Below, piece after piece: positions 1 to 9,055 of a stretch of DNA of 64,000 nt (the first letter of the stretch is position 1; each line of letters opens with the position of its first letter). This DNA is from Nocardia australiensis (lineage in GTDB: Bacteria > Actinomycetota > Actinomycetes > Mycobacteriales > Mycobacteriaceae), in the NCBI RefSeq assembly GCF_020733705.1, contig NZ_JAJFZM010000016.1, forward strand, positions 248,001-312,000, given 5' to 3'. The notes under the pieces were generated by a model that made no database searches, had not been told where the DNA came from, and saw only the letters and a program-made list of their open reading frames with translations. The position numbers were made by a program, and so were the translations under genes.

Positions 1-2
1 CC

Positions 3-647
3 GATCCGAACACTGTGCACCCGCTGCCTGCGCACGACCGCGTGGTGTTCCTCAGACCGTTGATCACCTCACCGAAGATCGTCGTGGGCGACTACACCTA
101 TTACGACGATCCCGACAGCTCCACCGACTTCGAACACCGCAACGTGCTCTATGCCTACGGGCCGGAGCGTCTGATCATCGGCAAGTACTGTGCCATCGCC
201 GCGGGCACCAAGTTCCTGATGGCCGGCGCCGAGCATCCGACGATGGGGGTGTCCGCGTTCCCGTTCACCATGTTCGGTGGCCGGTGGACCGAGCAGACTC
301 TGGACATCATCACCGCGATGCCGAGTCGTGGTGACACGGTCGTCGGCAACGACGTCTGGTTCGGCCATCAGGTGACGGTGATGCCCGGCGTGCGGATCGG
401 AGACGGTGCCATCATCGCGGCCGGCGCCTTGGTCACCAGTGACGTGGCGCCCTACACGATCGTGGGCGGCAACCCGGCCCGGCTCATCCGTCAGCGCTTC
501 GCCGACGACGACATCAAGCGTCTCCTGCACGCCGCGTGGTGGGACTGGCCCGTCGAGCTGGTCACCGAACACTCCCGCACCATCATGGCCGGGACCCCGG
601 CGGAGATCGAAAGTATCGACAACCGGCGTGATGGAACCGGCAGTTGA
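3..647 (+). CDS. vat: Streptogramin A O-acetyltransferase, Vat family (5' end cut by window)
   Basis: Left-handed beta-helix (hexapeptide repeat) xenobiotic acetyltransferase. Vat enzymes move acetyl from acetyl-CoA onto the hydroxyl of group A streptogramins in the cytoplasm. Visible family features: FLRPLIT near the N-terminus, VGDYTYYDD, the GAEHPTMG segment whose His is the expected catalytic base, GNDVWFGHQVTVMPGV and GDGAIIAAGALVTSDVAPY hexapeptide turns, then GGNPARLIRQRF and a WWDWP tail. Length (about 210 aa) suits the family. A GTG at 15 could start it, but the preceding in-frame residues DPNT resemble the usual Vat N-terminus, so the true start is probably just outside the window. 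Followed 96 bp later by a Vgb-type gene. The CatB subgroup is the alternative but fits less well. Confidence 0.85.
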   Translation, partial: DPNTVHPLPAHDRVVFLRPLITSPKIVVGDYTYYDDPDSSTDFEHRNVLYAYGPERLIIGKYCAIAAGTKFLMAGAEHPTMGVSAFPFTMFGGRWTEQTLDIITAMPSRGDTVVGNDVWFGHQVTVMPGVRIGDGAIIAAGALVTSDVAPYTIVGGNPARLIRQRFADDDIKRLLHAAWWDWPVELVTEHSRTIMAGTPAEIESIDNRRDGTGS

Positions 648-743
648 TCAACAGTCGTTCGGACGAGGAGCTGCCGGACGTGAGCCGCGCGTGCAAGCGT
701 CGAGTTGACCACCATGCGCTGTAGGAAGAGAGGGAGAGCCTGA

Positions 744-1637
744 ATGGCTGTGTTCATCGAGGAGTTCGCCGTCGCCGAGGCCGGCAGCGGACCGTACTCG
801 CTCACCAGCGGCCCGGACGGGGCGCTGTGGTTCACCATGGTCCACGGCGGAAGCATCGGGCGGTTTGTGCCCGGAGGCGAGCTCTCGACCCACCGGCTCG
901 ATCCGGAGTGCGGGCCGACGGTCATCGCTGTCGGGCCGGACGACGCCTTGTGGTTCACCGAGTACCGGGCGCACCGCATCGGCCGGATCGCTCTCGACGG
1001 CGAGGTCACGGAGTTCGCGCTGCCCACAGCGCAGTGCGGGCCGTTCGGGATCGCCGCCGGGCCGGATGGGGCGCTGTGGTTCACCGAGACCGCCGCCGAC
1101 CGGATCGGCCGGATCACCACCGACGGCCATGTGACCGAGTTTCCGGTGCCGGTCACCGGTGCCTTCCCCTCCGCGATCACCGCAGGCCCGGACGACGGGA
1201 TGTGGTTCACCTTGAACCAGGCCAACGCGATCGGGCGGATCGGCATGGACGGAGCCGTCACTCTGCACACCCTGCCGACCGACTCCGCCGCCCCGGTAGG
1301 CATCGCAGCGGGCCACGACGGGGCGCTCTGGTTCGTGGAGATCGGCGCCGGGCAGATCGGGCGTATCGCCCCCGACGGCCGGATCACCGAGTTCCCGCTG
1401 CCCGACCGCACGTGCCGGCCGCATGCCATCACCCCCGACAGCACCGGGACGCTGTGGTTCACCGAGTGGGCCACCAACCGTGTCGGCTCCATCGCCCCCG
1501 ACAGGGCGATCACCGTGCACGAGCTGCCGACCGCCGGCTCGGAACCTCACGGCATCTCCGCCGGTCCGGACGGCTCCGTATGGGCGGCACTGGAGATCGG
1601 CACGCTCGCCCGCATCACCACGAGGCCGGGCACCTGA
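744..1637 (+). CDS. vgb: Streptogramin B lyase (virginiamycin B lyase)
   Basis: Seven-bladed beta-propeller lyase of 297 aa that linearises group B streptogramins by eliminative opening of the thr-ester bond, using a divalent metal. The protein is a run of WFTE and IGRI blade repeats spaced about 42 residues apart. His near 227 (RPHAIT), His near 269 (EPHGIS) and Glu near 284 (AALE) fall where the known active-site residues lie. The ATG at 744 has a purine-rich GGGAGA ribosome site. It sits directly after the Vat-type gene, so the two together would cover both streptogramin components. Environmental actinomycetes often carry such intrinsic genes, so clinical-level resistance is not shown by sequence alone. 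Confidence 0.9.
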   Translation: MAVFIEEFAVAEAGSGPYSLTSGPDGALWFTMVHGGSIGRFVPGGELSTHRLDPECGPTVIAVGPDDALWFTEYRAHRIGRIALDGEVTEFALPTAQCGPFGIAAGPDGALWFTETAADRIGRITTDGHVTEFPVPVTGAFPSAITAGPDDGMWFTLNQANAIGRIGMDGAVTLHTLPTDSAAPVGIAAGHDGALWFVEIGAGQIGRIAPDGRITEFPLPDRTCRPHAITPDSTGTLWFTEWATNRVGSIAPDRAITVHELPTAGSEPHGISAGPDGSVWAALEIGTLARITTRPGT

Positions 1638-1724
1638 TCCAAATCCGGGCGGCCGGGCGCAAGCTGCCCGGGAAGCCTGCCCAACAGCACTTCCAGACGA
1701 CACACAGAACGAAAAGAGAACCCC

Positions 1725-2072
1725 ATGAAATTCGCGCTCGTGATTTTCGAGACGGACGAGTCGCGCAACAGGATCCAGACCGACCGGGACACCCACCGAG
1801 CAGCCTACGAAAGCTGGATCGGGCAGATCGCGGCGGCGGGAAAACTGATCAGTGGCGATGCCCTCGACACCGAGCACGTCGCCGCAGTGACCGTGCGCAA
1901 GACCACCAACGGGGCGTCCACCGTGACCGAAGGGCCAGCGCACCCCGGTGAGGAGACCCTCGGTGGTTGGTTCGTGATCGACGTTGCCGATCGTGAGGAA
2001 GCCGTAGAACTGGCCAAGGGCCTCCGTACCCCCGAGACGGTCGAAATCTGGCCTCTGCTCGAATCGGCTTAG
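1725..2072 (+). CDS. YCII-domain protein (DGPF family)
   Basis: A 115-aa protein with the YCII-related fold, a dimeric ferredoxin-like barrel. It opens with MKFALVIFE, has an HRAAYESW segment that replaces the usual conserved His-containing helix, and ends with GGWFVIDVADREEAVELAK and a VEIWPL strand. These small proteins occur beside ECF sigma factors and catabolic genes, but their reaction is mostly unknown. GAAAAGAGA precedes the ATG. It follows the Vgb gene by 87 bp on the same strand and may be cotranscribed. No link to streptogramin resistance can be seen in the sequence. Confidence 0.75.
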   Translation: MKFALVIFETDESRNRIQTDRDTHRAAYESWIGQIAAAGKLISGDALDTEHVAAVTVRKTTNGASTVTEGPAHPGEETLGGWFVIDVADREEAVELAKGLRTPETVEIWPLLESA

Positions 2073-2224
2073 TACTGCAACCGCATCCGGGGGTTGTGGC
2101 CTCTGCGTTTGTAGTGGGAGCGGCGGGCTCTGGCCTGGCTGCGTCTGCGGAAGCGTGACCAGTGAAGGTGGTGTTCGTTGGTGTGGTGGTGGGGTGTGAT
2201 GACGGCTACCTCGTCGGTGTTCAT
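2069..2224 (-). pseudogene. Possible C-terminal remnant of an IS transposase
   Basis: The last 50 or so residues of a minus-strand frame contain WSRFRRRSQARARRSHYKRR. This basic W-S-R-W/F-R-R-x-x-Q-A-x-A-R-x-x-H-Y-x-R-R pattern is typical of the end of several actinobacterial transposases. Nothing recognisable lies upstream in the frame, no terminal inverted repeats were found, and the frame abuts the YCII gene's stop codon. I read it as a decayed tail of an insertion sequence. Ordinary basic noise in a GC-rich frame is the alternative. Confidence 0.3.
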
Positions 2225-2307
2225 GTCCACGCTCACGAATCTGGTGTTCTGGCAACGGAATTGATGAAGGAGATGGGGTGGTCGGGCCTCAGGTCGATTC
2301 CCTTCGC

Positions 2308-2715
2308 TCACTGTTCGTCGAGCGTGGCCCCGTTCGGTGGTGGTGGTTGGGTGGCGAGGAGGTCTATCTCGTCGTCGGTGAGCAGCCTCGAGCGGATGAG
2401 GAAGCGCATGCCTTCGGGGGCTTCCAGGGAGAATCCGCTGCCGCGTCCGGGCACCACATCGACCGTCAGATGGGTGTGTTTCCAGTACTCGTACTGGTCG
2501 CCGCTCATCCAGAACGGTGTGTCGGTGCCGACATGGCCGAGCAGTATGTCCGAGGCACCCACGCGGAATTCTCCGCGTGGGTAGCACATTGGTGCGCTGC
2601 CGTCGCAGCACCCGCCGGACTGGTGGAACATGACCGCCCCGTGCTGGCGAATCAAGGTCCGCAGCAATGCTTCTGCTTGTTCGGTGAGTTCGACTCGGCC
2701 GGCGGGGGCGGGCAT
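2308..2715 (-). CDS. DUF779 protein, aldehyde dehydrogenase partner
   Basis: A 135-aa DUF779 protein. It has HQSGGCCDGSAPMCYP with clustered cysteines, GHVGTDTPFWMSGDQYEYW, THLTVDVVPGRGSGFSLE and GMRFLIRSR. The family is almost always encoded beside NAD-dependent aldehyde dehydrogenases and its biochemical role is unsettled; the Cys/His set suggests metal binding (inference). Its ATG overlaps the dehydrogenase stop codon by one base (TGATG), so translation is probably coupled. The start at 2715 is chosen for this overlap; the frame is open further upstream but only inside the dehydrogenase gene. Confidence 0.85.
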   Translation of the reverse strand: MPAPAGRVELTEQAEALLRTLIRQHGAVMFHQSGGCCDGSAPMCYPRGEFRVGASDILLGHVGTDTPFWMSGDQYEYWKHTHLTVDVVPGRGSGFSLEAPEGMRFLIRSRLLTDDEIDLLATQPPPPNGATLDEQ

Positions 2716-4232
2716 CAGAAGAAGCCGAGCTTGTTCGGCGAGTAGCTGACCAGCAGGTTCTTCGTCTGCTGGTAGTGCTCGAGCATCATGGCGTGGTTCT
2801 CGCGGCCGATGCCGGACTTCTTGTATCCGCCGAAGGCGGCGTGCGCGGGGTAGGCGTGATAGCAGTTGGTCCACACCCGGCCCGCCTTGATATCGCGGCC
2901 GAGACGGTAGGCGGTGTTCATATCCCGGGTCCACACGCCCGCGCCGAGGCCGTAGAGGGTGTCATTGGCGATCTTCAGTGCCTCGTCGGTGGAGTCGAAG
3001 GTGGTCACCGAGACGACGGGGCCGAAGATTTCCTCCTGGAAGATCCGCATGTTGTTGCGGCCCGCGAAGATCGTCGGCTCGATGTAGTAGCCGTCGGGCA
3101 GTTCCTCGACCTTGCGGGTACCACCGCCAGTCAGGACCTCGGCGCCTTCCTGACGGCCGATGTCGATGTAAGACAAGATCTTTTCGAATTGATCGTTGCT
3201 GGCCTGTGCGCCGATCATGGTGGTGTCGTCGAGCGGATTTCCGCTGCGAATGGCCTTGGTGCGTTCGATGCAGCGGGCCATGAACTCGTCGTAGATGGCG
3301 GAGTGGATCAGCGCGCGCGACGGACAGGTGCACACCTCGCCCTGGTTGAGCGCGAACATAACGAAGCCCTCGACGGCTTTGTCGAGGAATGCGTCATCGG
3401 CGGCCATCACGTCGGGCATGAAGATATTGGGGCTCTTGCCGCCCAGTTCCAGCGTCACCGGAATGATGTTCTCGCTGGCGTACTGCATGATCAGCCTGCC
3501 GGTGGTGGTCTCACCGGTGAAGGCGACCTTCGCCACGCGCGGGCTGGAGGCCAGCGGTTTACCCGCTTCCACGCCGAATCCATTGACCACGTTGAGAACT
3601 CCGGGCGGCAGCAGATCCGCGACGAGCTCGACGACCTTCAGGATCGACGCCGGCGTCTGCTCGGCGGGCTTGAGTACCACGCAGTTACCCGCCGCCAGCG
3701 CCGGTGCGAGTTTCCAGGTGGCCATCAGAATGGGGAAGTTCCACGGGATGATCTGCGCGACCACGCCGAGCGGTTCATGGAAGTGGTATGCGATTGTGTC
3801 GCCGTCGATTTCGGAGATGCCCCCCTCCTGCGCGCGCAGCACACCGGCGAAGTAGCGGAAGTGGTCGACGGCCAAAGGCAGGTCGGCGGCGAGGGTTTCA
3901 CGCACAGGCTTGCCGTTGTCCCAGGTTTCGGCGACGGCCAGCGGCTCGAGATTCGCCTCGATGCGGTCGGCGATCTTATTGAGGATGTTCGCGCGTTCGG
4001 TGGCAGCGGTGTGTCCCCAGGCATCGGCGGCCTGATGCGCGGCGTCGAGCGCGAGTTCGATATCTGCCGCCGATGAGCGTGCTACCTCGCAAAACGTCTG
4101 ACCATCCACGGGGGAGGGATTCTCGAAGTAGCGGCCCTCGACCGGCGCGACCCATTGGCCGCCGATGAAGTTGTCGTACCGGGCGGCGTAGCTGACGATG
4201 CTGCCCTCGGTTCCCGGCTTTGCGTAGATCAT
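2715..4232 (-). CDS. NAD-dependent aldehyde dehydrogenase (acetaldehyde/ExaC-like)
   Basis: A 505-aa aldehyde dehydrogenase superfamily enzyme that oxidises aldehydes to carboxylates. Visible elements are the NAD-binding IIPWNFPI and KPAEQTP segments, FTGETTTGR, the general base in LELGGKSPN, the nucleophile Cys in NQGEVCTCPSR, EEIFGPV, and GGYKKSGIGRE near the C-terminus. Length and motifs match the acetaldehyde/long-chain AldA-ExaC group that travels with DUF779. The ATG at 4232 has a good GAGGAGC ribosome site; an earlier in-frame codon at 4274 lacks one. Two GAF regulators lie just upstream on the same strand, suggesting inducer-controlled expression during alcohol or ketone catabolism. 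Confidence 0.93.
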   Translation of the reverse strand: MIYAKPGTEGSIVSYAARYDNFIGGQWVAPVEGRYFENPSPVDGQTFCEVARSSAADIELALDAAHQAADAWGHTAATERANILNKIADRIEANLEPLAVAETWDNGKPVRETLAADLPLAVDHFRYFAGVLRAQEGGISEIDGDTIAYHFHEPLGVVAQIIPWNFPILMATWKLAPALAAGNCVVLKPAEQTPASILKVVELVADLLPPGVLNVVNGFGVEAGKPLASSPRVAKVAFTGETTTGRLIMQYASENIIPVTLELGGKSPNIFMPDVMAADDAFLDKAVEGFVMFALNQGEVCTCPSRALIHSAIYDEFMARCIERTKAIRSGNPLDDTTMIGAQASNDQFEKILSYIDIGRQEGAEVLTGGGTRKVEELPDGYYIEPTIFAGRNNMRIFQEEIFGPVVSVTTFDSTDEALKIANDTLYGLGAGVWTRDMNTAYRLGRDIKAGRVWTNCYHAYPAHAAFGGYKKSGIGRENHAMMLEHYQQTKNLLVSYSPNKLGFF

Positions 4233-4344
4233 TGCGGGTAGCTCCTCGCTGAGTTCCGGACGTTGATGCCACACGGCGTTATTTCGTGACGGGAGTCACT
4301 ATGCTCGCCGAGGGTTGATGAAACGTTGACGGCGCGCGGGTGGG

Positions 4345-5565
4345 TCAACCGCGCAGCGCGCTGTGCAGGCGTGCCGCGGCGACCGCGCGGCGCGCGTCAC
4401 GGGTTGGCAGCAGTCGCAGCGCGTGTTCGTGTACTTCGATGTCGTCGGGTGCACGTTCGCCGTAGCGCAGCGCATGCTCGGGGTCAAGGCTGGCCAGCAC
4501 GGCGGTACGCATGCCGACCTCGAGATACTCACGCCACTCGACGATCCCCGGGGTGTCCGAGCCGGGCAGCAACGGTCCGCGATAGAGCTCGACAGCCGTG
4601 CTCGTATCACCGGCCTCGAGCGCCGCGAGTACGTCCACGGCATCACACGACAGCGGGCTGACCAGCTGGTATACCCGCGGTGCGATATCGCTACCGGTTG
4701 CGCGTCGCAGATACGACATCTCGGATTTCAGCGTGCTCGAGCCGACCGGCCGGTCGCCGTATACGGCGAAATGCAGCCGTTCGTGGGTGTAGCCGTCAGG
4801 TTCGAGCGCGAGCAGCGCCAAAATCTCCAGCTGTCGTGGGCGCAGCCGCACCGGACTGCCGTCGCGGCTCAAGCGCGCGCTGCCCAGACACGTCAATCGG
4901 ACGCCGGTTGCGGCGGGCAGATTGTTGCGCAGTTTGCTCTCGATTGCGGTCACCAGGGTCCGAGCCGTCGACATGGCCAGCGGATGCGAGCGATTCCAGG
5001 TGGTGGACAGATCAAGGACGCCGAGCTGGCGGCCGTCGGCCGCACGGATCGGCGCGCAATAGCAGACCCAACCGTGCAGGGCGGCGACCAAGTGTTCCGC
5101 GGAGAACACGGTATGGGGCTGGTCGGTTCGCAATGCCAGCGACAGCGCGTTCGTGCCCATATGGGCCTCGTCCCAGCGACCACCGGGCGCGAAATTGACC
5201 CGCTCGGCGCGCCGCCGCATGACGGGCCCGCCATAGGACCACAGGATTGTGCCGGACTCGTCGGTGACCGCGGCGACATAGCCCGCGTCGGCGATGCTGT
5301 GCAGTTGATCGGTCAGCTCGACAACCGGAGCGCGCAGCGGGGAATCGGCCCAGCGCGGGCCGACGTCGTCGGAATCGGCGCCCGGTGCGCAATCGCGAGT
5401 CGGATCGACGGTACGAAGTGAACGCAGCCACGACTGTGCGACCTCGTTACGCAGTGCGGACGTTCCGCCCGGTGCCGTTTCGGAAGTCGCCGGGGCAGGT
5501 ACCAGTCGGGCCCATTCTTCTTCCAGTGCCGCGCGCTGCTGGGAGAGGGTACGGCGTTGTGCCAT
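4345..5565 (-). CDS. GAF-domain transcriptional regulator
   Basis: A 406-aa protein. Residues about 40-230 resemble the N-terminal sensor of AcoR-type regulators: SWLRSL, a GAF domain with VTDESGTILWSYGG, WDEAHMGTNALSLAL and HGWVCYCAPIRAADGRQLGVLDLS. The AAA+ and Fis domains of AcoR are absent. Instead residues about 240-330 form a winged-helix-like output (RLRPRQLEILALLAL, RLHFAVYGD, SEMSYLRRATG). It probably senses a small carbonyl or alcohol ligand and controls the adjacent aldehyde dehydrogenase (inference). A paralogue with the same architecture lies just upstream, so one could repress or tune the other. Confidence 0.75.
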   Translation of the reverse strand: MAQRRTLSQQRAALEEEWARLVPAPATSETAPGGTSALRNEVAQSWLRSLRTVDPTRDCAPGADSDDVGPRWADSPLRAPVVELTDQLHSIADAGYVAAVTDESGTILWSYGGPVMRRRAERVNFAPGGRWDEAHMGTNALSLALRTDQPHTVFSAEHLVAALHGWVCYCAPIRAADGRQLGVLDLSTTWNRSHPLAMSTARTLVTAIESKLRNNLPAATGVRLTCLGSARLSRDGSPVRLRPRQLEILALLALEPDGYTHERLHFAVYGDRPVGSSTLKSEMSYLRRATGSDIAPRVYQLVSPLSCDAVDVLAALEAGDTSTAVELYRGPLLPGSDTPGIVEWREYLEVGMRTAVLASLDPEHALRYGERAPDDIEVHEHALRLLPTRDARRAVAAARLHSALRG

Positions 5566-5710
5566 CTAGTGGATCCTGTGTCTTGTCCAGATCGCAATCT
5601 TCTGCTGTTTCCATCATGCCTCGCCCATCGCCGACAGCGGCCGGAATCGGGCGAGCATACTGCGGGCGCACCACCTTCGTTCGCACTCGTGGGCCACATC
5701 CTTCGGCCAA

Positions 5711-6994
5711 TTATGTGGTGTCGGTGTTGATATCGGTCAATGCGCGCAAGGCGGGGCTGGTGGCTCTGCGGACGAAATCGCAGTCGGCGAGGCGGTCGGC
5801 GCCCAGCTGGAGCGTGAGCCGGGCGGATTCGGTGAAGCGGTAGGGGCGACTGTCGAGTACCGAGCCGAGGACCCGCCGTAGGCGCGATACCTCGGCGCGC
5901 ACGGCGACCGCGTGGTCCGGGTCGCCGTAGACGGCGTTGCTCAACTCGGTGACCGACATGCCGTTGCTGCCACACAGATGCAGCAACAACAGGATCTCCG
6001 CGTGCCGGGTGGACAGCGCACTGCGCCAACCGGATTCGGGTCCGGTGACGGCGATCGTCGGTGAACCGGATAGATCGAGTTCCAAGCGAATGAGGGTTGT
6101 GGGTGAATGCGGCCGGATCAGCCAGCCGCCGGGCAATTGCTCGGCGGCACACATGCCGAGTCCGGGGATATTCAGTGTCCGCTCGGGCCGTGGAACCGCG
6201 ATGCGGCGGGTGGCGGCGATGCCCGACGCCTGGGCGACCCAGCCGTGTTCGTCGACGAGTAACGCGGGCCCCGTCAACGCGGCGAGTGTCGGTCCCGCTG
6301 TGGTGCGCAGCCGTTCGAGCCGGTTCTCGTGATGGCGCCATAGTTGGGCCTCGGCCATCCGCACCGCCGTGGCGACCAGTGCGGCGATAGTGGGATGCAG
6401 GGTCATCGCGGGCCCGCTGATATCGACGATGCCGAGCAGTTCACCGCTGCGTGGGTCGTGGATGGGGGCCGCGGTGCAGTACCACGGATGCTGGTGCTGC
6501 TCGAAGTGTTCGCCCGAAAACAGTTGCACCGGTGCGGCTTCCGTCAGCGCCGTGCCTATCGCATTGGTGCCGACCGTCTGTTCGGTCCAGTCCGCGCCTT
6601 CGCGAAAACCCAGCGAATCCGCGCGGCCGCGCACCTTCGCCGAACCGTGCCGCCACAGCACGACCCCGTCGGCGTCGGTCACCACCATCATCAGCTGCGA
6701 CGCGTCCGCGACGCCGGACACCACCTGAGTGAGCTCGCCGACCACCTCGGCCAGATGGGAATCGCGGCGACGACGTTCGATCTCGTCGATGTCGAGCACC
6801 GCCCGCGTATTCGCGTGTTCGGGATTCAACCCGGCGGCCAGCACTCGCGACCAGGAGCGGGCCACTATCGCGCGCGGTCGCAGCGGGGAAAGACCGCCAC
6901 CGATCACCGCATCGTGCATCCGGACCAGGTCGCGTGCGTAGCGGGACAGGTCGGTGCCGGGTTCGATCGCGTTGAAGTCGCCCACGATCTCCAT
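5711..6994 (-). CDS. GAF-domain transcriptional regulator (paralogue)
   Basis: About 427 aa with the same layout as the neighbouring regulator: RSWSRVLAAGL, a GAF sensor (VTDADGVVLWRHG, WTEQTVGTNAIGTALTE, HPWYCTAAPIHDPRSGELLGIVD), then a winged-helix-like C-terminus (LSTRHAEILLLLHLCG, LSNAVYGDPDH, AEVSRLRRVLG). It is transcribed away from the flavin monooxygenase, sharing a 151-bp divergent promoter region, so control of the monooxygenase is likely. The start is uncertain: the ATG at 6994 has GACGAGGG directly abutting it, and an upstream in-frame ATG gives a slightly longer protein. Duplicate GAF regulators in one locus are unusual. Confidence 0.75.
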   Translation of the reverse strand: MEIVGDFNAIEPGTDLSRYARDLVRMHDAVIGGGLSPLRPRAIVARSWSRVLAAGLNPEHANTRAVLDIDEIERRRRDSHLAEVVGELTQVVSGVADASQLMMVVTDADGVVLWRHGSAKVRGRADSLGFREGADWTEQTVGTNAIGTALTEAAPVQLFSGEHFEQHQHPWYCTAAPIHDPRSGELLGIVDISGPAMTLHPTIAALVATAVRMAEAQLWRHHENRLERLRTTAGPTLAALTGPALLVDEHGWVAQASGIAATRRIAVPRPERTLNIPGLGMCAAEQLPGGWLIRPHSPTTLIRLELDLSGSPTIAVTGPESGWRSALSTRHAEILLLLHLCGSNGMSVTELSNAVYGDPDHAVAVRAEVSRLRRVLGSVLDSRPYRFTESARLTLQLGADRLADCDFVRRATSPALRALTDINTDTT

Positions 6995-7145
6995 CCCTCG
7001 TCCGTGCGATCCCGGGAGCATATGCCGGGTTATAGGCGCACTGCGTGGGATTAGCTCAGACCTCGTTGCAACGCGCTGCAACGATTGTGGCACCCGGTCC
7101 GAATGGCGTGTGCTCTAGGTCACAGATTCTTAGGAGGAGAATTCG

Positions 7146-8972
7146 ATGACCCAGACACTCGATCCCCAGCTACCCGGATCGGACGCCGTCGGACCACAGC
7201 AGCGCGTCGATTCGTGGCTGGCCGACTTCGAATCCGCACTCGCCGCCCGCGATATCGAGGCCGCCGCAGGCATGTTCGCCACCGACAGTTTCTGGCGCGA
7301 CCTCATCGCGTTCACCTGGAATATCAAGACCGTCGAGGGCCGCGGCGGTGTCGCCGACATGCTCCGGGAGCGACTCGCCGACACCGATCCCGCCGGATTC
7401 CACACCACCGAAACGCCGACCGAGGCAGACGGCGTCGTCAGCGCCTGGATCGGTTTCGAAACCGCGGTCGGCCGCGGCGTCGGGCACCTGCGCCTCAACG
7501 ATGAGGGTGCGTGGACATTGCTGACCACCATGCAGGAACTGAAGGGCTTCGAGGAGGGCAAAGGCTTTCGTCGCCCCAAAGGCGCGCGGCACGGCGCCGA
7601 CCCCGATCGCGTCACCTGGTCCGAGCAACGCGCGCTCGAGGAGCACGAACTCGGCCACACCCGTCAGCCCTATGTGCTGATCGTCGGCGGCGGACAGGGC
7701 GGGATCGCGCTCGGCGCGCGGATGCGGCAGTTGGGAGTGCCCGCGTTGGTGATCGACAAGCACGACCGGCCGGGTGACCAGTGGCGCAAGCGCTACAAGT
7801 CGCTGTGCCTGCACGACCCGGTCTGGTACGACCACCTGCCGTATCTGCCGTTCCCGGACAACTGGCCGGTATTCGCGCCGAAGGACAAGATCGGTGACTG
7901 GCTGGAGATGTACACCAAGGTGATGGAGGTCCCGTACTGGTCGAAGACGACCTGCACCTCGGCCTACTACGACGAACTCGCCGAGGAGTGGACCGTCGGC
8001 GTCGAGCGTGACGGCGAGACGATCGTGCTGCGCCCCGAGCACCTGGTGCTGGCCACCGGCATGTCCGGCAAACCGAACGTGCCGAATTTCCCTGGCATGG
8101 AACGCTTTCAGGGCGACCAGCATCACTCGAGCCGCCATCCCGGCCCCGACCGGTACGCGGGTAAACGCGCGGTAGTGATCGGTGCGAACAACTCCGCCCA
8201 CGATATTTGTGCGGCGCTGTGGGAGGCGGGCGCGGACGTCACCATGGTGCAGCGGTCCTCGACCCACATCGTCAAATCGGACTCGCTGATGGAAATCGGT
8301 CTCGGCGACCTGTATTCCGAGCGTGCGTTGGCGGCCGGAATGACCACGCAGAAGGCCGATCTCACCTTCGCCTCGCTCCCGTACCGGATCATGCACGAGT
8401 TCCAGATTCCGGTTTACGACGCTATTCGCAGCCGCGACGACGACTTCTACAAACGGCTCGAAGGCGCCGGTTTCGACCTCGACTTCGGTGACGACGATTC
8501 CGGGCTGTTCATGAAGTATTTGCGCCGAGGGTCGGGATACTACATCGACGTCGGCGCCGCTGAACTCGTCGCCAACGGCGATATCAAGCTGGCACACGGT
8601 CAGGTTCGCGAGCTCACCGAGCACAGCGTGATCCTCGCCGACGGCACGGAGTTGCCTGCCGAACTCGTCGTCTACGCAACGGGTTACGGCTCGATGAACG
8701 GCTGGGCCGCCGACCTCATCGGCCAGGATGTCGCCGACAAAGTCGGCAAATGCTGGGGATTCGGTTCCGACACCACCAAGGACCCGGGCCCGTGGGAGGG
8801 CGAGCTGCGCAATATGTGGAAGCCGACGCAGCAGCGGGGACTATGGTTCCACGGCGGCAACCTGCATCAATCCCGGCACTATTCGTTATATCTCGCACTG
8901 CAATTGAAGGCGCGCTACGAGGGGATCCAGACTCCGGTCTACGGACTTCAAGAGGTACACCACCTGAGCTGA
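7146..8972 (+). CDS. Flavin-containing monooxygenase with N-terminal SnoaL/NTF2-like domain
   Basis: A 608-aa FAD/NADPH monooxygenase. Residues 1-150 look like a SnoaL/NTF2 fold (ARDIEAAAGMFATDSFWRDL). The FAD Rossmann motif GGGQGG is at 181-186, an FMO-type FxGxxxHxxxH signature at 321-331 (last position His rather than Tyr/Phe/Trp), and the NADPH motif GANNSA at 346-351, followed by ATGYGSMN. Such enzymes carry out Baeyer-Villiger or N/S oxygenation; which applies here cannot be read. A strong AGGAGG site lies ahead of the ATG. Divergence from GAF regulators and proximity to an aldehyde dehydrogenase suggest ketone breakdown through an ester to an aldehyde (inference). Confidence 0.88.
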   Translation: MTQTLDPQLPGSDAVGPQQRVDSWLADFESALAARDIEAAAGMFATDSFWRDLIAFTWNIKTVEGRGGVADMLRERLADTDPAGFHTTETPTEADGVVSAWIGFETAVGRGVGHLRLNDEGAWTLLTTMQELKGFEEGKGFRRPKGARHGADPDRVTWSEQRALEEHELGHTRQPYVLIVGGGQGGIALGARMRQLGVPALVIDKHDRPGDQWRKRYKSLCLHDPVWYDHLPYLPFPDNWPVFAPKDKIGDWLEMYTKVMEVPYWSKTTCTSAYYDELAEEWTVGVERDGETIVLRPEHLVLATGMSGKPNVPNFPGMERFQGDQHHSSRHPGPDRYAGKRAVVIGANNSAHDICAALWEAGADVTMVQRSSTHIVKSDSLMEIGLGDLYSERALAAGMTTQKADLTFASLPYRIMHEFQIPVYDAIRSRDDDFYKRLEGAGFDLDFGDDDSGLFMKYLRRGSGYYIDVGAAELVANGDIKLAHGQVRELTEHSVILADGTELPAELVVYATGYGSMNGWAADLIGQDVADKVGKCWGFGSDTTKDPGPWEGELRNMWKPTQQRGLWFHGGNLHQSRHYSLYLALQLKARYEGIQTPVYGLQEVHHLS

Positions 8973-9055
8973 TCCAGCCGCGACAGCCGGGCCCGACTCC
9001 TGGCCCGGCGTCGACGTGTCAGATCACCGTACCGACGTCCTCGGCAACGCTGTTG

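Noticed and set aside
648..2255. 535-codon minus-strand frame over vgb
   Set aside because: Its Pro/Gly/Arg-rich repeats are the reverse reading of the propeller blades; no independent protein features.
7170..8624. Long open frame antisense to the flavin monooxygenase
   Set aside because: It mirrors third-codon GC bias of the real gene, has no domain and no ribosome site.
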